Positions 17,296 through 26,437 of a stretch of DNA of 64,000 bases are shown piece after piece; position 1 is the stretch's first letter, and the number at the start of each line of letters is the position of its first letter. Below the pieces are notes generated by a model. That model was given only the letters and a program-made list of their open reading frames with translations. It was not told where the DNA came from and ran no database searches. The translations under genes were made by a program, and so were the position numbers. This DNA is from Pseudobutyrivibrio xylanivorans (lineage in GTDB: Bacteria > Bacillota > Clostridia > Lachnospirales > Lachnospiraceae): the NCBI RefSeq assembly GCF_010906925.1, contig NZ_VTVE01000001.1:1-64000 (forward strand), in the 5' to 3' direction.

Positions 17296-17691
17296 ATGAA
17301 TAAAGCGGAAGAACCAGTTTTCGAGGCCCTGGAGTTGTCTAATCTTGTTGGGGATTGTATTTCAAAATTAGATGGCGAGGCCAAGGAGGCTAATATTTCA
17401 TTGTCTTTTTCAGGAGAGAGGTGTAGTGTTTTTGGCAGCAAGGAGAACCTGGAAGAGGTAGTATTTAATCTTGTGGAAAACTCTATTAAATATAATGACG
17501 AGGGTGGACATATTTGGGTAAAGGTATACACCAGCGATGGCCCTACTATTTCCATTAAGGACGATGGCAAGGGCACTCCTTACGCGGATCCTATTATCAC
17601 TAGCGTTAAGGATATAGTGGAGCTTCATCAGGCTAAGCTGATTACCGATAATGGCATCGGTGGGGGCTCAGAATTTAAGGTGGTCTTTTAA
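17296..17691 (+). CDS. Orphan HATPase-like protein lacking an ATP lid
   Basis: 131 aa from ATG 17296, with GGAGA upstream. It resembles only the ATP-binding half of a sensor histidine kinase: N-box ENSIKYN (about 61-67), G1 DDGKG (89-93), and a C-terminal GGGSEFKVVF resembling the GxGTxF G3 box. Between G1 and the last helix the usual F-box, ATP lid and GLGL box are missing. There is no sensor, membrane segment or phospho-acceptor His domain. It could be a kinase relic or a small domain with another role. Confidence 0.6.
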   Translation: MNKAEEPVFEALELSNLVGDCISKLDGEAKEANISLSFSGERCSVFGSKENLEEVVFNLVENSIKYNDEGGHIWVKVYTSDGPTISIKDDGKGTPYADPIITSVKDIVELHQAKLITDNGIGGGSEFKVVF

Positions 17692-17713
17692 CTGCAATAT
17701 AGTCTATAATATA

Positions 17714-17751
17714 AGTTAGAATCTTAAGAGGGATTCTAACTTTATTTTTTT
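17714..17751 (+). terminator. Terminator between the HATPase gene and hypB
   Basis: 10-bp stem AGTTAGAATC / GATTCTAACT with an 8-nt loop, followed by TTATTTTTTT. The hypB ribosome-binding site TAGGAG lies directly behind it, so it may act as an attenuator. Confidence 0.65.
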
Positions 17752-17764
17752 AGGAGTATTAATA

Positions 17765-18439
17765 ATGTCTGAAGTAAAAGTGATTGAAATAGGAGAGAGC
17801 GTATTCGCAGAAAACGAAGCTGCAGCTGCATCTATTAGAGAGCAGATGAAGAAGCAGGGGACTTTTTTTGTAAATGTAATGTCAGGACCTGGTTCAGGAA
17901 AGACAACTACTCTTTCTGCAATTATTAATCGCATGAAGGATAAATATAAAATTGGCGAGATGGACGTGGATATAGAGACTAGTATTGATGCCCAGCGTGT
18001 AGCAGATGCCACGGGCGTTGAGTCTATTCAGATTCACAACATGGGACTTTGCCATATTGATGCAGATATGACTAGCCGTGCTCTTTCTGAGTACGATACT
18101 ACTGGTTTGGATTTACTTATACTTGAAAATATTGGTAATTTAGTGTGTCCAGCAGAGTTTGATGTGGGAGCCAATAAAAATCTCATGCTTCTTTCTGTTC
18201 CAGAGGGAGATGACAAGCCGCTTAAGTACCCACTTATGTTTGAGGTTAGCGATGTGGTTCTGATTAACAAAATCGATACTTTGGATTATTTTGATTTTAG
18301 TAAGGAAAAAGTTACTGAGAGAATTTTAAAGCTAAATCCAAATGCGAAAATTTTCTTCGTCAGTGGTAAGACTGGCGAGGGCCTAGATGCCGTGGTTGAT
18401 TGGTTGGAAAGTGAAATTGCAGCAGTAAAGCAAGCTTAG
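17765..18439 (+). CDS. hypB: Hydrogenase nickel incorporation GTPase HypB
   Basis: 224 aa. Walker A GPGSGKTT (41-48), the HypB-specific ENIGNLVCP metal/GTPase motif, and G4 NKID. HypB uses GTP hydrolysis to deliver nickel to hydrogenase (or to other nickel enzymes with HypA). No His-rich N-terminal nickel store is present. No hypA, hydrogenase or urease genes lie in this window. It supports nickel as the substrate of the importer upstream. Confidence 0.9.
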   Translation: MSEVKVIEIGESVFAENEAAAASIREQMKKQGTFFVNVMSGPGSGKTTTLSAIINRMKDKYKIGEMDVDIETSIDAQRVADATGVESIQIHNMGLCHIDADMTSRALSEYDTTGLDLLILENIGNLVCPAEFDVGANKNLMLLSVPEGDDKPLKYPLMFEVSDVVLINKIDTLDYFDFSKEKVTERILKLNPNAKIFFVSGKTGEGLDAVVDWLESEIAAVKQA

Positions 18440-18455
18440 TTTGATTGGAGGGGTT

Positions 18456-18713
18456 ATGAAGGAAAATCATGGTGAACTTAATATGTCAGTTTCAGCAGTT
18501 TGCCAGAACGACAAGGGGCAAAAGTATGCCTTTGTGACCTTTTCTGATGGGGTTAGAGATGCTGAAGGACGTATTCCAGAATGTAAGATTCTCAACAATA
18601 ATGGATTTGCAGCAATCGAAGTAAACGAATTGGAAAAATACATGCGTGAGCATCTTTCTGATTTAAAGAAGATGGCAGCAGGGATAGATATTTTTTCTGC
18701 CTTCACGAAATAA
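18456..18713 (+). CDS. Conserved small protein of unknown function after hypB
   Basis: 85 aa starting at ATG 18456 behind GGAGGGG, 16 bp after the hypB stop. It contains VSAVCQNDKGQKYAFVTFSDGVRDAEGRIPECKI, a mixed beta pattern without membrane segments. It is not HypA, because the zinc and nickel motifs are absent. Probably cotranscribed with hypB; terminator at 18717-18750. Role unknown. Confidence 0.65.
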   Translation: MKENHGELNMSVSAVCQNDKGQKYAFVTFSDGVRDAEGRIPECKILNNNGFAAIEVNELEKYMREHLSDLKKMAAGIDIFSAFTK

Positions 18714-18716
18714 TTT

Positions 18717-18750
18717 AAGCTCAAGAGCAGTTTGCCCTTGAGCTTTTTTA
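18717..18750 (+). terminator. Terminator after the hypB unit
   Basis: 9-bp stem AAGCTCAAG / CTTGAGCTT followed by a T-run. Confidence 0.85.
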
Positions 18751-18799
18751 GAATATAAAAGGGATGTTTTTTAGGGGAAATAATTAATAGGAGAGGTTC

Positions 18800-20515
18800 A
18801 TGAGATATAAACAGAAGAGTATGACAAGAGATGAGTATGAGTATTTTTTGCAGGTCACCGCAGGGGAAGTAAAGGCGGAGCTTGTATTAAAGAATGCTAA
18901 CTTTCTTGATGTATTTACCAATAGGTTTAAATCGGGAGATATTGCTATTTCAAGTGGTACCTTTGCGGGGATTGGAAAGTACTCAGGTGCACAGGAGATA
19001 GACATGACAGGCAAGACTATTGTGCCTGGATTTATTGATGCCCACATTCACATCGAAAGCACCACAGTTGTCCCTGAGATATTTGTAAAAGAGTCTATTA
19101 AGCACGGGACTACTGCAGTTATAACAGACCCTCATGAGATAGCAAATGTAATGGGAGTAGATGGAATCAACTACATGCTTGAGGCCACAGAGGGGCTGCC
19201 TATGGATGTTTTCTTTATGATTCCATCATGTGTCCCATCTTGTAAATACGACGAGGCAGGTGCCGTTATTATGGCATCAGATATGGAACAGTTCTATGGC
19301 AGAGATAGAGTCAAGGGCATGGCAGAGCTTATGGATGTGGATGGAGTGGTAAGTAGGAATCCATCAGTTTTAGACAAATCCTATTCAGCTATAAAAAAAG
19401 ACATGCTGATAGATGGGCATGCCCCTATGGTAACAGGACGGAAATTGGTAAGTTATATAGCGGCAGGTGTTCTTTCTGATCATGAATGTGCCTCCTTAGA
19501 AGAGGCGCTGGAAAAAATGGGACTTGGTGTATGGATAATGATTCGTGAGGGTACAGCGGCACAAAATTTAGCGGATCTGATTGGCTTGTGTCAGGAGCCT
19601 TATGCATCTAGAAGCATGTTTTGCACAGACGATAGGCATATAAATCACATTATGGATGAGGGGCATATAGACGCTATTATTAGAAAAGCAATTAAGCTGG
19701 GGGCAGACCCTGCTATAGCTTATAAGATGGCATCCTACAATGCTGCAGCATATTTTGGATTGAGAGACCGAGGGGCTATTTCTCCAGGATTTCTTGCTGA
19801 TTTTATTGTGCTTGAGGATATAAATGATGCCAGAGTAGGTGCTGTTTATAAAAATGGAATAGAAATTACAGATGAGGCTCTTAAGCTAAAATGCAAGAGT
19901 CATATTACAGATGATTTGATTGAAAAATCACATGATACTTTTCATCTGCCGTTTATTACGGAAGAAATGCTTGGAAACAAGGGCAAGCTTCCTATAATAG
20001 GTCTGGTGCCTGGGCAGCTTTATACCACAAGAGAGGGGCTATCTGATGGGATAAATATAGACCAGGATATACTGAAAGTTGCAGTGGTAGAAAGACATAA
20101 TAATACCGGACATATTGGCATAGGATTTGTTAATGGATATGGCATGAAAAAGGGTGCTATTGCTACATCAGTAGCCCATGATGCTCACAATATTATAGCT
20201 ATAGGTGCCAGTGAGAAGGATATGGCACATGCTATAAATGCACTTAAAGATATAGGTGGAGGAATGGTTGTGTGGGCTGATGGAAAGGTGAAGGCGTCAT
20301 ATCCCCTTCCGGTAGCAGGGTTGATGAGCGAAGAAAGTTCTGATATGACAAAAAAGCATTTAGAAGAAATTCATTTAGCAGCCTACGAATTAGGAGCTAA
20401 TAAGGATATTGATCCATTTATGACATTAAGCTTTACGGCCCTTCCGGTGATTCCGGAACTTCGCATTACCACAAAAGGCGTGGTTGATGTTGCATCAGGT
20501 AAGATATTTAAGTAA
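18800..20515 (+). CDS. ade: Adenine deaminase
   Basis: 571 aa, typical length. Amidohydrolase metal site HIHIE (H82, H84), GTTAVITDPHEIANVMG, and the C-terminal region rich in VAHDAHN and GGGMVVW that marks the Ade family. It converts adenine to hypoxanthine and ammonia in purine salvage. No purine riboswitch is seen in the short leader. Monocistronic between two terminators. Confidence 0.93.
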   Translation: MRYKQKSMTRDEYEYFLQVTAGEVKAELVLKNANFLDVFTNRFKSGDIAISSGTFAGIGKYSGAQEIDMTGKTIVPGFIDAHIHIESTTVVPEIFVKESIKHGTTAVITDPHEIANVMGVDGINYMLEATEGLPMDVFFMIPSCVPSCKYDEAGAVIMASDMEQFYGRDRVKGMAELMDVDGVVSRNPSVLDKSYSAIKKDMLIDGHAPMVTGRKLVSYIAAGVLSDHECASLEEALEKMGLGVWIMIREGTAAQNLADLIGLCQEPYASRSMFCTDDRHINHIMDEGHIDAIIRKAIKLGADPAIAYKMASYNAAAYFGLRDRGAISPGFLADFIVLEDINDARVGAVYKNGIEITDEALKLKCKSHITDDLIEKSHDTFHLPFITEEMLGNKGKLPIIGLVPGQLYTTREGLSDGINIDQDILKVAVVERHNNTGHIGIGFVNGYGMKKGAIATSVAHDAHNIIAIGASEKDMAHAINALKDIGGGMVVWADGKVKASYPLPVAGLMSEESSDMTKKHLEEIHLAAYELGANKDIDPFMTLSFTALPVIPELRITTKGVVDVASGKIFK

Positions 20516-20519
20516 AAGA

Positions 20520-20547
20520 AAACCAGTGCTAAAAAGCACTGGTTTTA
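20520..20547. terminator. Bidirectional terminator
   Basis: 11-bp stem AAACCAGTGCT / AGCACTGGTTT with a 4-nt loop, shared by the convergent ade and DUF5722-like genes. Confidence 0.85.
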
Positions 20548-20553
20548 TCTATA

Positions 20554-22119
20554 TTATCTAGGTGTTATACGTGACATTAAATCAACGCCAGCAATTGCAC
20601 TTGCCTGAGCAATTGTATTTGGATTATCTGCACTCTGGTACCATGAGTATGCCATCTTTCTAGATGCATCTACATTACAGATACCGTAAGCAAGGCCCTG
20701 AGCAATTTCGTCTGTATGGTCTGTCTCTCTTGAGAGAACGATACCGTCTACAAATCTATTATTCATAGCTACAAGGTATGCATAGACAATAGAAGCTGCC
20801 TGCTGTTCCTGGCCATATGCACTTGTGTAACCTACCTCAGAAATCTTAACACTTCTGACTGCTCCAGATGGAGAAAGTAAATCAGGTGTTGATAAGTAAT
20901 CTGTAAGTACATCGAAGTTGTAAACAGTTACATAAGGAGCACTCTGGCTATGTGGTGCACCTGCGCCTAACCAAGCGCAAGGATCTGAAAGCTGTGAGTT
21001 GTATGGGTGGTGAGCTAATCTCCAGTCAATGTTACCCTGACTCTTGATATATGAGTTAAATGATGAAAGGAAGCCCTTACCACTCATGTAATAACCAGCC
21101 TCTGGTCTAGCCCACTGATGGTCGATACAAGTGTAAACATTTGCTGTTGAATTCTCAGACTTAATACCGTTATAGATTACACGGAATGCATTAGCATATT
21201 CTCTAACAAATGCTTCGTGAGAACCGCAGTTCATGTAGTTCCACATAGTGTAAGCATTAACCTCATTACCAATGATGAAGTTGTCTACCTGACCGTAGCC
21301 ACGACCGCACCAACGATTAGCAAGATATGATGATGCAGCAGCAAGAAGCTCTACGCCCTCTTTTGTTGAAGCATTTAATCCGTAGTAGTTGTGGAGACCA
21401 AGCTGATCCATTGAATATGGGCTGATGAATCTGCCATCAGCAGCGGCATCTACCACGATAATAACTGAAACCTGACATCCCTGCTCATTAAACTTCTTAA
21501 GTGAAATATCATAAGCTGAAAGTCTAGCTGTCTCGAAATTATATGTCTTGCCATTGTAGTTCCAAGGAATACCAGAACCACCAGTAATCCAAGAAAGTGG
21601 AAGAGTAAGATTGACCTGTGTACAACCTAAATCCTTTGGCTGACATTTGCCAAGCTGATATCCTTCAAGTGCTGGAAGAATACCCTTTTTTGATCTATCC
21701 ATACGGCGTGCACCAGCTTGTGCAGCTGCCTCTGGATTTAAAATAAACATACTGTTTGAAACAGGCTTTAAAGCTCCACCAGACATTACACATACAGTGA
21801 ATTTCTTGAAGAGAACTGACTCAGCAGCTCCCTTGTTGAGAGGTACTGAAAATGTAGTGCCTGAAGCAGCAGGTGCCTGAGCCACATCTATTCCTACAGG
21901 AGCGCTTTCGTTTACGTCGGAAGCAACTAGATGGAAAAGTCCATCATCTGAACCGGTAGCACCTGTTGTAGCAATAACTACATCAGAGCCCTGGATAAGT
22001 ACACTTCCGATTGCAACTGAACCAGCGGCCTTTGCATCGACTGGTGGTACCATGGCAAAAGCAGTGATTACAAGCGCTAGTGAAAGTGCTAAGCTTGCAA
22101 GTGATTTTAAAACCTTCAT
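20554..22119 (-). CDS. Secreted DUF5722-like protein (probable TIM-barrel glycosidase-like)
   Basis: 521 aa from the ATG behind AAAGGA; upstream in-frame ATGs lack such a site. A signal peptide (MKVLKSLASLALSLALVITA, cleavage near AKAAG) is followed by about 110 residues of beta-rich domain. A region containing FIIGNEVNAYTMWNYMN and ISEVGYTS then resembles clan-A glycoside hydrolase ends of strands 4 and 7 (NE and E). That family assignment is from memory of DUF5722 proteins; the catalytic role is inference. Extracellular. Confidence 0.65.
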   Translation of the reverse strand: MKVLKSLASLALSLALVITAFAMVPPVDAKAAGSVAIGSVLIQGSDVVIATTGATGSDDGLFHLVASDVNESAPVGIDVAQAPAASGTTFSVPLNKGAAESVLFKKFTVCVMSGGALKPVSNSMFILNPEAAAQAGARRMDRSKKGILPALEGYQLGKCQPKDLGCTQVNLTLPLSWITGGSGIPWNYNGKTYNFETARLSAYDISLKKFNEQGCQVSVIIVVDAAADGRFISPYSMDQLGLHNYYGLNASTKEGVELLAAASSYLANRWCGRGYGQVDNFIIGNEVNAYTMWNYMNCGSHEAFVREYANAFRVIYNGIKSENSTANVYTCIDHQWARPEAGYYMSGKGFLSSFNSYIKSQGNIDWRLAHHPYNSQLSDPCAWLGAGAPHSQSAPYVTVYNFDVLTDYLSTPDLLSPSGAVRSVKISEVGYTSAYGQEQQAASIVYAYLVAMNNRFVDGIVLSRETDHTDEIAQGLAYGICNVDASRKMAYSWYQSADNPNTIAQASAIAGVDLMSRITPR

Positions 22120-22239
22120 AATGATTTGTCCTTTCTGCATTACATTTATGTCCTTTGCGTCAAGCAATAGGGACATTATATCACAAGGTTATAAAAAACA
22201 CTGCAAAATAATTGTGAAAATAATTGTAACAAAATGTGA

Positions 22240-23715
22240 TTATCGCTCATACATGTGTACTAACTGTAAAATTTTCTCTGCAAGCTCATCAGAAAGCTCG
22301 TTTTTCAAAAGGCGCCACTGCCAGTTGCCGCTTTTGGTTCCAGGTACATTAATACGATTGAACTTGCCAAGTCCCAGATAATCCTGCATCTGAGCTACAA
22401 AAAGTACGGCTACAGAGCTCATTCCGCCCCTAATCATTCCCCAGTTAAACTTTTCAAAGCGAGAAATGCCGAGATATTCTTTGGCATATTTTCTGTCAGC
22501 TTTTTTGGCTGTCTGGTACCATTCCATAACTGTGGCATTGTCGTGGGTGCCGGTGTAGCAGATGCAATTCTTGTCATAGGTATGAGGCTGATAGTTGTTA
22601 GCCTCTCCAGAGTCAAATGCAAATTCAAGTACCTTCATACCAGGCCATTTGCTGTCATTTAGAAGCTTTACAACAGTAGGCGATGGCTGGCCTAAATCCT
22701 CAGCAATAAACTCGGTCTTTGGGAAGGTAGAAGATAATAGACCTACTAAATCCATGCCAGGACCTGGTTTCCACTGACCATTTTTAGCGGTAGACTCTCC
22801 AGCTGGAACTGCCCAGTACTCATCAAAGCCACGGAAGTGATCGATTCTAAGTACATCATATAGCTTTACAGCGCCCTCAATACGGCGAAGCCACCAGCGG
22901 TAGCCATCTTTTTTCATAGCATCCCAGTTGTAGCATGGATTGCCCCAAAGCTGTCCATCGGCACTGAAATAATCTGGTGGAACCCCAGCTACCTCAACAG
23001 GATAATTCTTATCATCAAGACTAAAGAATTCTGGCTCTGCCCATACATCACATGAGTCTAGGGCTACATATATTGGAAGGTCTCCAATTATTTCTATGCC
23101 CAAGTCATTGATATATTTTTTGAGCTTATCCCACTGTTTGAAGAAAAGATACTGAATAAATATGTAGAATTCCATATCATCAGACAATTCCATTTTATAT
23201 TTTAAAACTGCATCTTTGTCATGGAGACGTATGTCTTCCTCTGGCCATTCCTGCCAGCTAATCATGTTGAAATGCTTTTTAAGCGCCATGAATAGTGCAT
23301 AGTTTTCTACCCAAGGGTTGTCATCTACGAAGGCACCGATTTCATTTATTAGGCTTTTGTAGCCCCGTTCCTTTGCTTTTTCAAGAACCTTAAAACGGCT
23401 TATATAAATCTGGCCATAGTCCACATATCTAGGGTTTGTTCCCCATTTTTCCTTTTTGACATCTTCCTTTGTAAGGAGACCATCCTCAATGAGCATATCC
23501 AAATCAATAAAATAAGGATTACCGGCATTGGTAGAAAAGCTCTGGTATGGGCTGTCGCCGTAGCTGGTAGGGCCTAGAGGAAGCACCTGCCAATATTTCT
23601 GTCCGGCAGCTTTCAAAAAGTCTGCAAATTCGTATGCTGCTTTGCCAAATGTACCTATTCCATAAGGGGATGGCAAAGATGAAATTGGAAATAGAATTCC
23701 GCTACTTCTTTTCAT
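22240..23715 (-). CDS. malQ: 4-alpha-glucanotransferase (amylomaltase, GH77)
   Basis: 491 aa. Starts MKRSSGILFPISSLPSPYGIG, the hallmark N-terminus of MalQ. GH77 catalytic regions seen: RIDHFRGF (nucleophile Asp), IAEDLG (acid/base Glu) and YTGTHDNAT. It transfers glucan chains between maltodextrins in the cytoplasm. The ATG at 23715 has GGAG upstream; a second ATG lies 15 bp earlier. 24 bp downstream of the LacI regulator and probably cotranscribed with it. Confidence 0.93.
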   Translation of the reverse strand: MKRSSGILFPISSLPSPYGIGTFGKAAYEFADFLKAAGQKYWQVLPLGPTSYGDSPYQSFSTNAGNPYFIDLDMLIEDGLLTKEDVKKEKWGTNPRYVDYGQIYISRFKVLEKAKERGYKSLINEIGAFVDDNPWVENYALFMALKKHFNMISWQEWPEEDIRLHDKDAVLKYKMELSDDMEFYIFIQYLFFKQWDKLKKYINDLGIEIIGDLPIYVALDSCDVWAEPEFFSLDDKNYPVEVAGVPPDYFSADGQLWGNPCYNWDAMKKDGYRWWLRRIEGAVKLYDVLRIDHFRGFDEYWAVPAGESTAKNGQWKPGPGMDLVGLLSSTFPKTEFIAEDLGQPSPTVVKLLNDSKWPGMKVLEFAFDSGEANNYQPHTYDKNCICYTGTHDNATVMEWYQTAKKADRKYAKEYLGISRFEKFNWGMIRGGMSSVAVLFVAQMQDYLGLGKFNRINVPGTKSGNWQWRLLKNELSDELAEKILQLVHMYER

Positions 23716-23739
23716 ATTAATAATCTCCATTCTAAAAAA

Positions 23740-24744
23740 TTATCTAAGAGTTTCTCCTTCTCGAAGGGTAGTAGGTAATGTTAAATGCTGATGTTGCCCT
23801 TCATTATTAATAATGTCAACAAGTACATCTACGGCCTTGATGCCAATATGTTCCATTGGCTGACATAGGGTGCTAAGAACTGGATTGGTATATTCGGATG
23901 CCTCGATACCATCTATAGCAATAACAGCTACATCATCAGGGACAATCTTTTTAGCATCTCGGAGCGCTTTCATGGCTCCCATGGCCATATTGTCAGAAAT
24001 GCAAAACAGAGCAGAAAAATCAATGCCTTTATCTAACCATTTACTCATTTCATGATACGCGTCAGCAATGTTAAAACTGTGAATCTGGATGATGAGATTA
24101 TCATCCTCGGGGATATTAAAATCTTTAAGCGCTCGCTTATATCCAGCGTATCTAACTTGGCTGACGGAGCCGTCGTCCACAGCTGATAGAAGAACAGCTA
24201 TCTTTTTGTGTCCCTTCTTATATAACTGTTCAACGGCGGAAAAAGCGGTGGCCTCATCATCGATACAGACGCTGGAGTACTGGTCGCTGTTTAGATTTCC
24301 GTATTCATTGCTAAAGGTGCAGCAGACAAATGGAACTCCGATGGAGGATACCTGTTCTTTGGTGTAATTGAGATGTCCACCTAATAAGATGAGCCCCTGA
24401 AGACGCTTATCTTTTTCCATCATGGCGGCCACTCTAAGTTCATCCTCATCGGTGGATATTTGCTGCATTACCATGGTGTAACCTGATTTCTCTATTTTAT
24501 CCCCAATGGCGGTGATGATTTTAGTATAGAAGGGGTTGGAAATGCCTCGCATTATTACGCCGATGTTGTCGGAAGAGGACATGCCCAAATTTCTTGCGCT
24601 AGTATTGGGGATATAATTGTATTTGTTCACAATAGCCATGACTTTTTTGACAGCATCCTGACTGACATCAGGATGATTGTTAAGCACTCTTGAAACAGTG
24701 CTAACACTAACGCCTGCAAGCCTGGCAATATCTTTTATTGTCAT
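23740..24744 (-). CDS. LacI-family transcriptional regulator
   Basis: 334 aa. N-terminal helix-turn-helix and hinge (TIKDIARLAGVSVSTVSRVLNNHPDVS), then a periplasmic-binding-protein-like sugar domain. Located before malQ, so a maltodextrin-type effector is likely. Its own promoter contains two GGAAACGTT sites (24771-24794), suggesting autoregulation of a regulator-malQ unit. RBS GAAAGGA. Confidence 0.9.
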   Translation of the reverse strand: MTIKDIARLAGVSVSTVSRVLNNHPDVSQDAVKKVMAIVNKYNYIPNTSARNLGMSSSDNIGVIMRGISNPFYTKIITAIGDKIEKSGYTMVMQQISTDEDELRVAAMMEKDKRLQGLILLGGHLNYTKEQVSSIGVPFVCCTFSNEYGNLNSDQYSSVCIDDEATAFSAVEQLYKKGHKKIAVLLSAVDDGSVSQVRYAGYKRALKDFNIPEDDNLIIQIHSFNIADAYHEMSKWLDKGIDFSALFCISDNMAMGAMKALRDAKKIVPDDVAVIAIDGIEASEYTNPVLSTLCQPMEHIGIKAVDVLVDIINNEGQHQHLTLPTTLREGETLR

Positions 24745-24770
24745 AACTATTCCTTTCTGATAAGTTTTCT

Positions 24771-24834
24771 GGAAACGTTACTGGAAACGTTTCCGGAACA
24801 AATATATAATACAACCATAAATGCACCCAGTCAA
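24771..24834 (-). promoter_or_regulatory. Promoter and operators of the LacI-malQ unit
   Basis: Minus-strand -35 TTGACT (24834-24829), 17-nt spacer, -10 TATTAT (24811-24806). The perfect palindrome GGAAACGTTTCC (24783-24794) lies just after the start site, with a second partial site GGAAACGTTA at 24771-24780. This arrangement fits repression by the adjacent LacI protein. Confidence 0.75.
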
Positions 24835-24927
24835 TATCATTTATTATTTGCTAAGTAAATTACTACTAAACTTGCAGGCACTTTTTTCTTATGGTAAACT
24901 ACAAAAAGCGCTTTAGGAGGATAAGCT

Positions 24928-26103
24928 ATGAAAAAAAAGCTTTTTACAGTATTACTTTGTGGTGCACTTGCAGTTTCAGCAGTAGCCTGCAAAAAGGAAA
25001 TAAAATATAAGGCAAGCGACCTAGTGGAGCTCGGCCAGTACAAGGGTATGGAGATTACTCTTAATAATAATTATGAATATACAGAAGAGGGATTTGATGC
25101 ATTTGTTGAGAATTCGATTCAGCAGCTAGGTATCTTTATTCCAGACGATTCACTTACTACTGTTGAAGAAGATTCTATTGTAAATGTAGACTACGTTGGA
25201 TCTAAGGATGGAGTTGCTTTTGATGGCGGTTCTGCCGAGGACCAGATGATTGATATAGCCAACAATTCATCAGCGACCCAAAAGACTGGATATATTGCTG
25301 GCTTTACAGCTGGACTTGTGGGCCATGAGGTTGGAGAGGAGGTAGCTTACGAGGTTACTTTCCCAGAGCAATATAATAGCCCTGACTTGGCTGGACAGAC
25401 AGTTGTCTTCACATTCCAAATTAATTATATTGCCAATGCCATCGATTCAAAGGACAAGCTTACAGATGATTTAGTTGCTGAGAAGATTCCGGACTATACT
25501 ACTGTGGATGAATATTTGGCAGCTCTTGAAGAAAAGTACAAGGACAATCTTGAGACTGCATTAGAAAGTGACAAAGAGACAGCTATATTAAATTCAATTT
25601 CAAATGGCAATATAGGTACAGTTGAGAAAGTGCCAGAGGACTTGCTTCAGGCTAGAGTGGATATGATTATCAATATGCAGGAAAAGCAGTATGAAGCAAT
25701 GGGCACTACCATGGAAGAATATGCCACTTCAGCTGGATATGATTACGAGGAAACTATTGCTACCTTGAAAAAGAATCTAGAGGAGTCTACTAAGACAGAG
25801 ATTATTTTAGAGGCTATAGCTGATGCTGAGAATATCCAGATTGATGATGGGTATAAAGAATTTGTCAAAAATATATATACTCAGATGAAATATAATAATG
25901 CTGAAGAATTATATTCTGATTTCTCAGTAGAGGGCTATGACGGACGAAGATATTTTGAATTAGCCTACAGAACCGAGAAGGCTTTAGATTATCTTGTTGA
26001 AAACTGCGTAGTATCATTTGAGGAGCCACCACTTGTAGAGGATGTGGAAGTCACAGATGATGAGGCAGTTCAAGAAGATGCAACAGAAGAATCCGCTGAA
26101 TAG
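24928..26103 (+). CDS. Trigger-factor-like peptidyl-prolyl isomerase lipoprotein
   Basis: 391 aa. Lipobox VSAVAC (lipidated Cys21). An FKBP-like domain (about 95-170: VNVDYVGSKDGVAFDGG, GFTAGLVGHEVGEE) is followed by a helical region resembling the trigger-factor C-terminal chaperone arms and an acidic tail. Probably an extracellular foldase anchored to the membrane. RBS AGGAGG. Upstream of the SCIFF locus but with its own transcript. Confidence 0.85.
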   Translation: MKKKLFTVLLCGALAVSAVACKKEIKYKASDLVELGQYKGMEITLNNNYEYTEEGFDAFVENSIQQLGIFIPDDSLTTVEEDSIVNVDYVGSKDGVAFDGGSAEDQMIDIANNSSATQKTGYIAGFTAGLVGHEVGEEVAYEVTFPEQYNSPDLAGQTVVFTFQINYIANAIDSKDKLTDDLVAEKIPDYTTVDEYLAALEEKYKDNLETALESDKETAILNSISNGNIGTVEKVPEDLLQARVDMIINMQEKQYEAMGTTMEEYATSAGYDYEETIATLKKNLEESTKTEIILEAIADAENIQIDDGYKEFVKNIYTQMKYNNAEELYSDFSVEGYDGRRYFELAYRTEKALDYLVENCVVSFEEPPLVEDVEVTDDEAVQEDATEESAE

Positions 26104-26191
26104 AAAGGCTTTATATTTTACCTAAGCTGTAGTATAATTTATGCTAGTTTTTGGGCCTATGCCCGATTTTAAAAATAAAGGAGATATGAAT

Positions 26192-26335
26192 ATGGAACAC
26201 ATTAAGACTCTCAACACTAAGAGATTACAGAATACAGTAAAGGAAGGCGGATGCGGCGAGTGCCAGACATCATGCCAGTCAGCTTGCAAGACATCTTGCA
26301 CAGTTGGAAATCAGAGCTGTGAGCACAAGAACTAA
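26192..26335 (+). CDS. scfA: SCIFF ranthipeptide precursor
   Basis: 47 aa, matching the family name six cysteines in forty-five residues. Six Cys lie in the C-terminal half (GGC-GEC-QTSC-QSAC-KTSC-NQSC). The conserved leader is MEHIKTLNTKRLQNTVKEGG. The ATG at 26192 is 8 nt after AAAGGAG; 26186 would be too close. The neighbouring radical SAM enzyme forms thioether crosslinks from these cysteines. Function of the mature peptide in the family is not settled. Confidence 0.93.
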   Translation: MEHIKTLNTKRLQNTVKEGGCGECQTSCQSACKTSCTVGNQSCEHKN

Positions 26336-26361
26336 TCACAGACTTAAATTTAGTTATATTT

Positions 26362-26417
26362 AACGCTCAGACCGGTCCTTATTAATTCTATTATTAGGGA
26401 ACGGTCTATTGTGCGTT
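26362..26417 (+). promoter_or_regulatory. Hairpin between the SCIFF precursor and maturase genes
   Basis: Composite stem: AACGC pairs with GCGTT outside, and AGACCG with CGGTCT inside, continuing through CC/GG and TTA/TAG pairs to a small loop. No strong T-run follows. It may set the ratio of abundant precursor to scarce enzyme by partial termination or mRNA processing. Confidence 0.55.
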
Positions 26418-26437
26418 TATGAAAGGACATTTTTTTA

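Noticed and set aside
18441-18713. HypA assignment for the gene after hypB
   Set aside because: No N-terminal MHE nickel motif and no CxxC zinc pairs.
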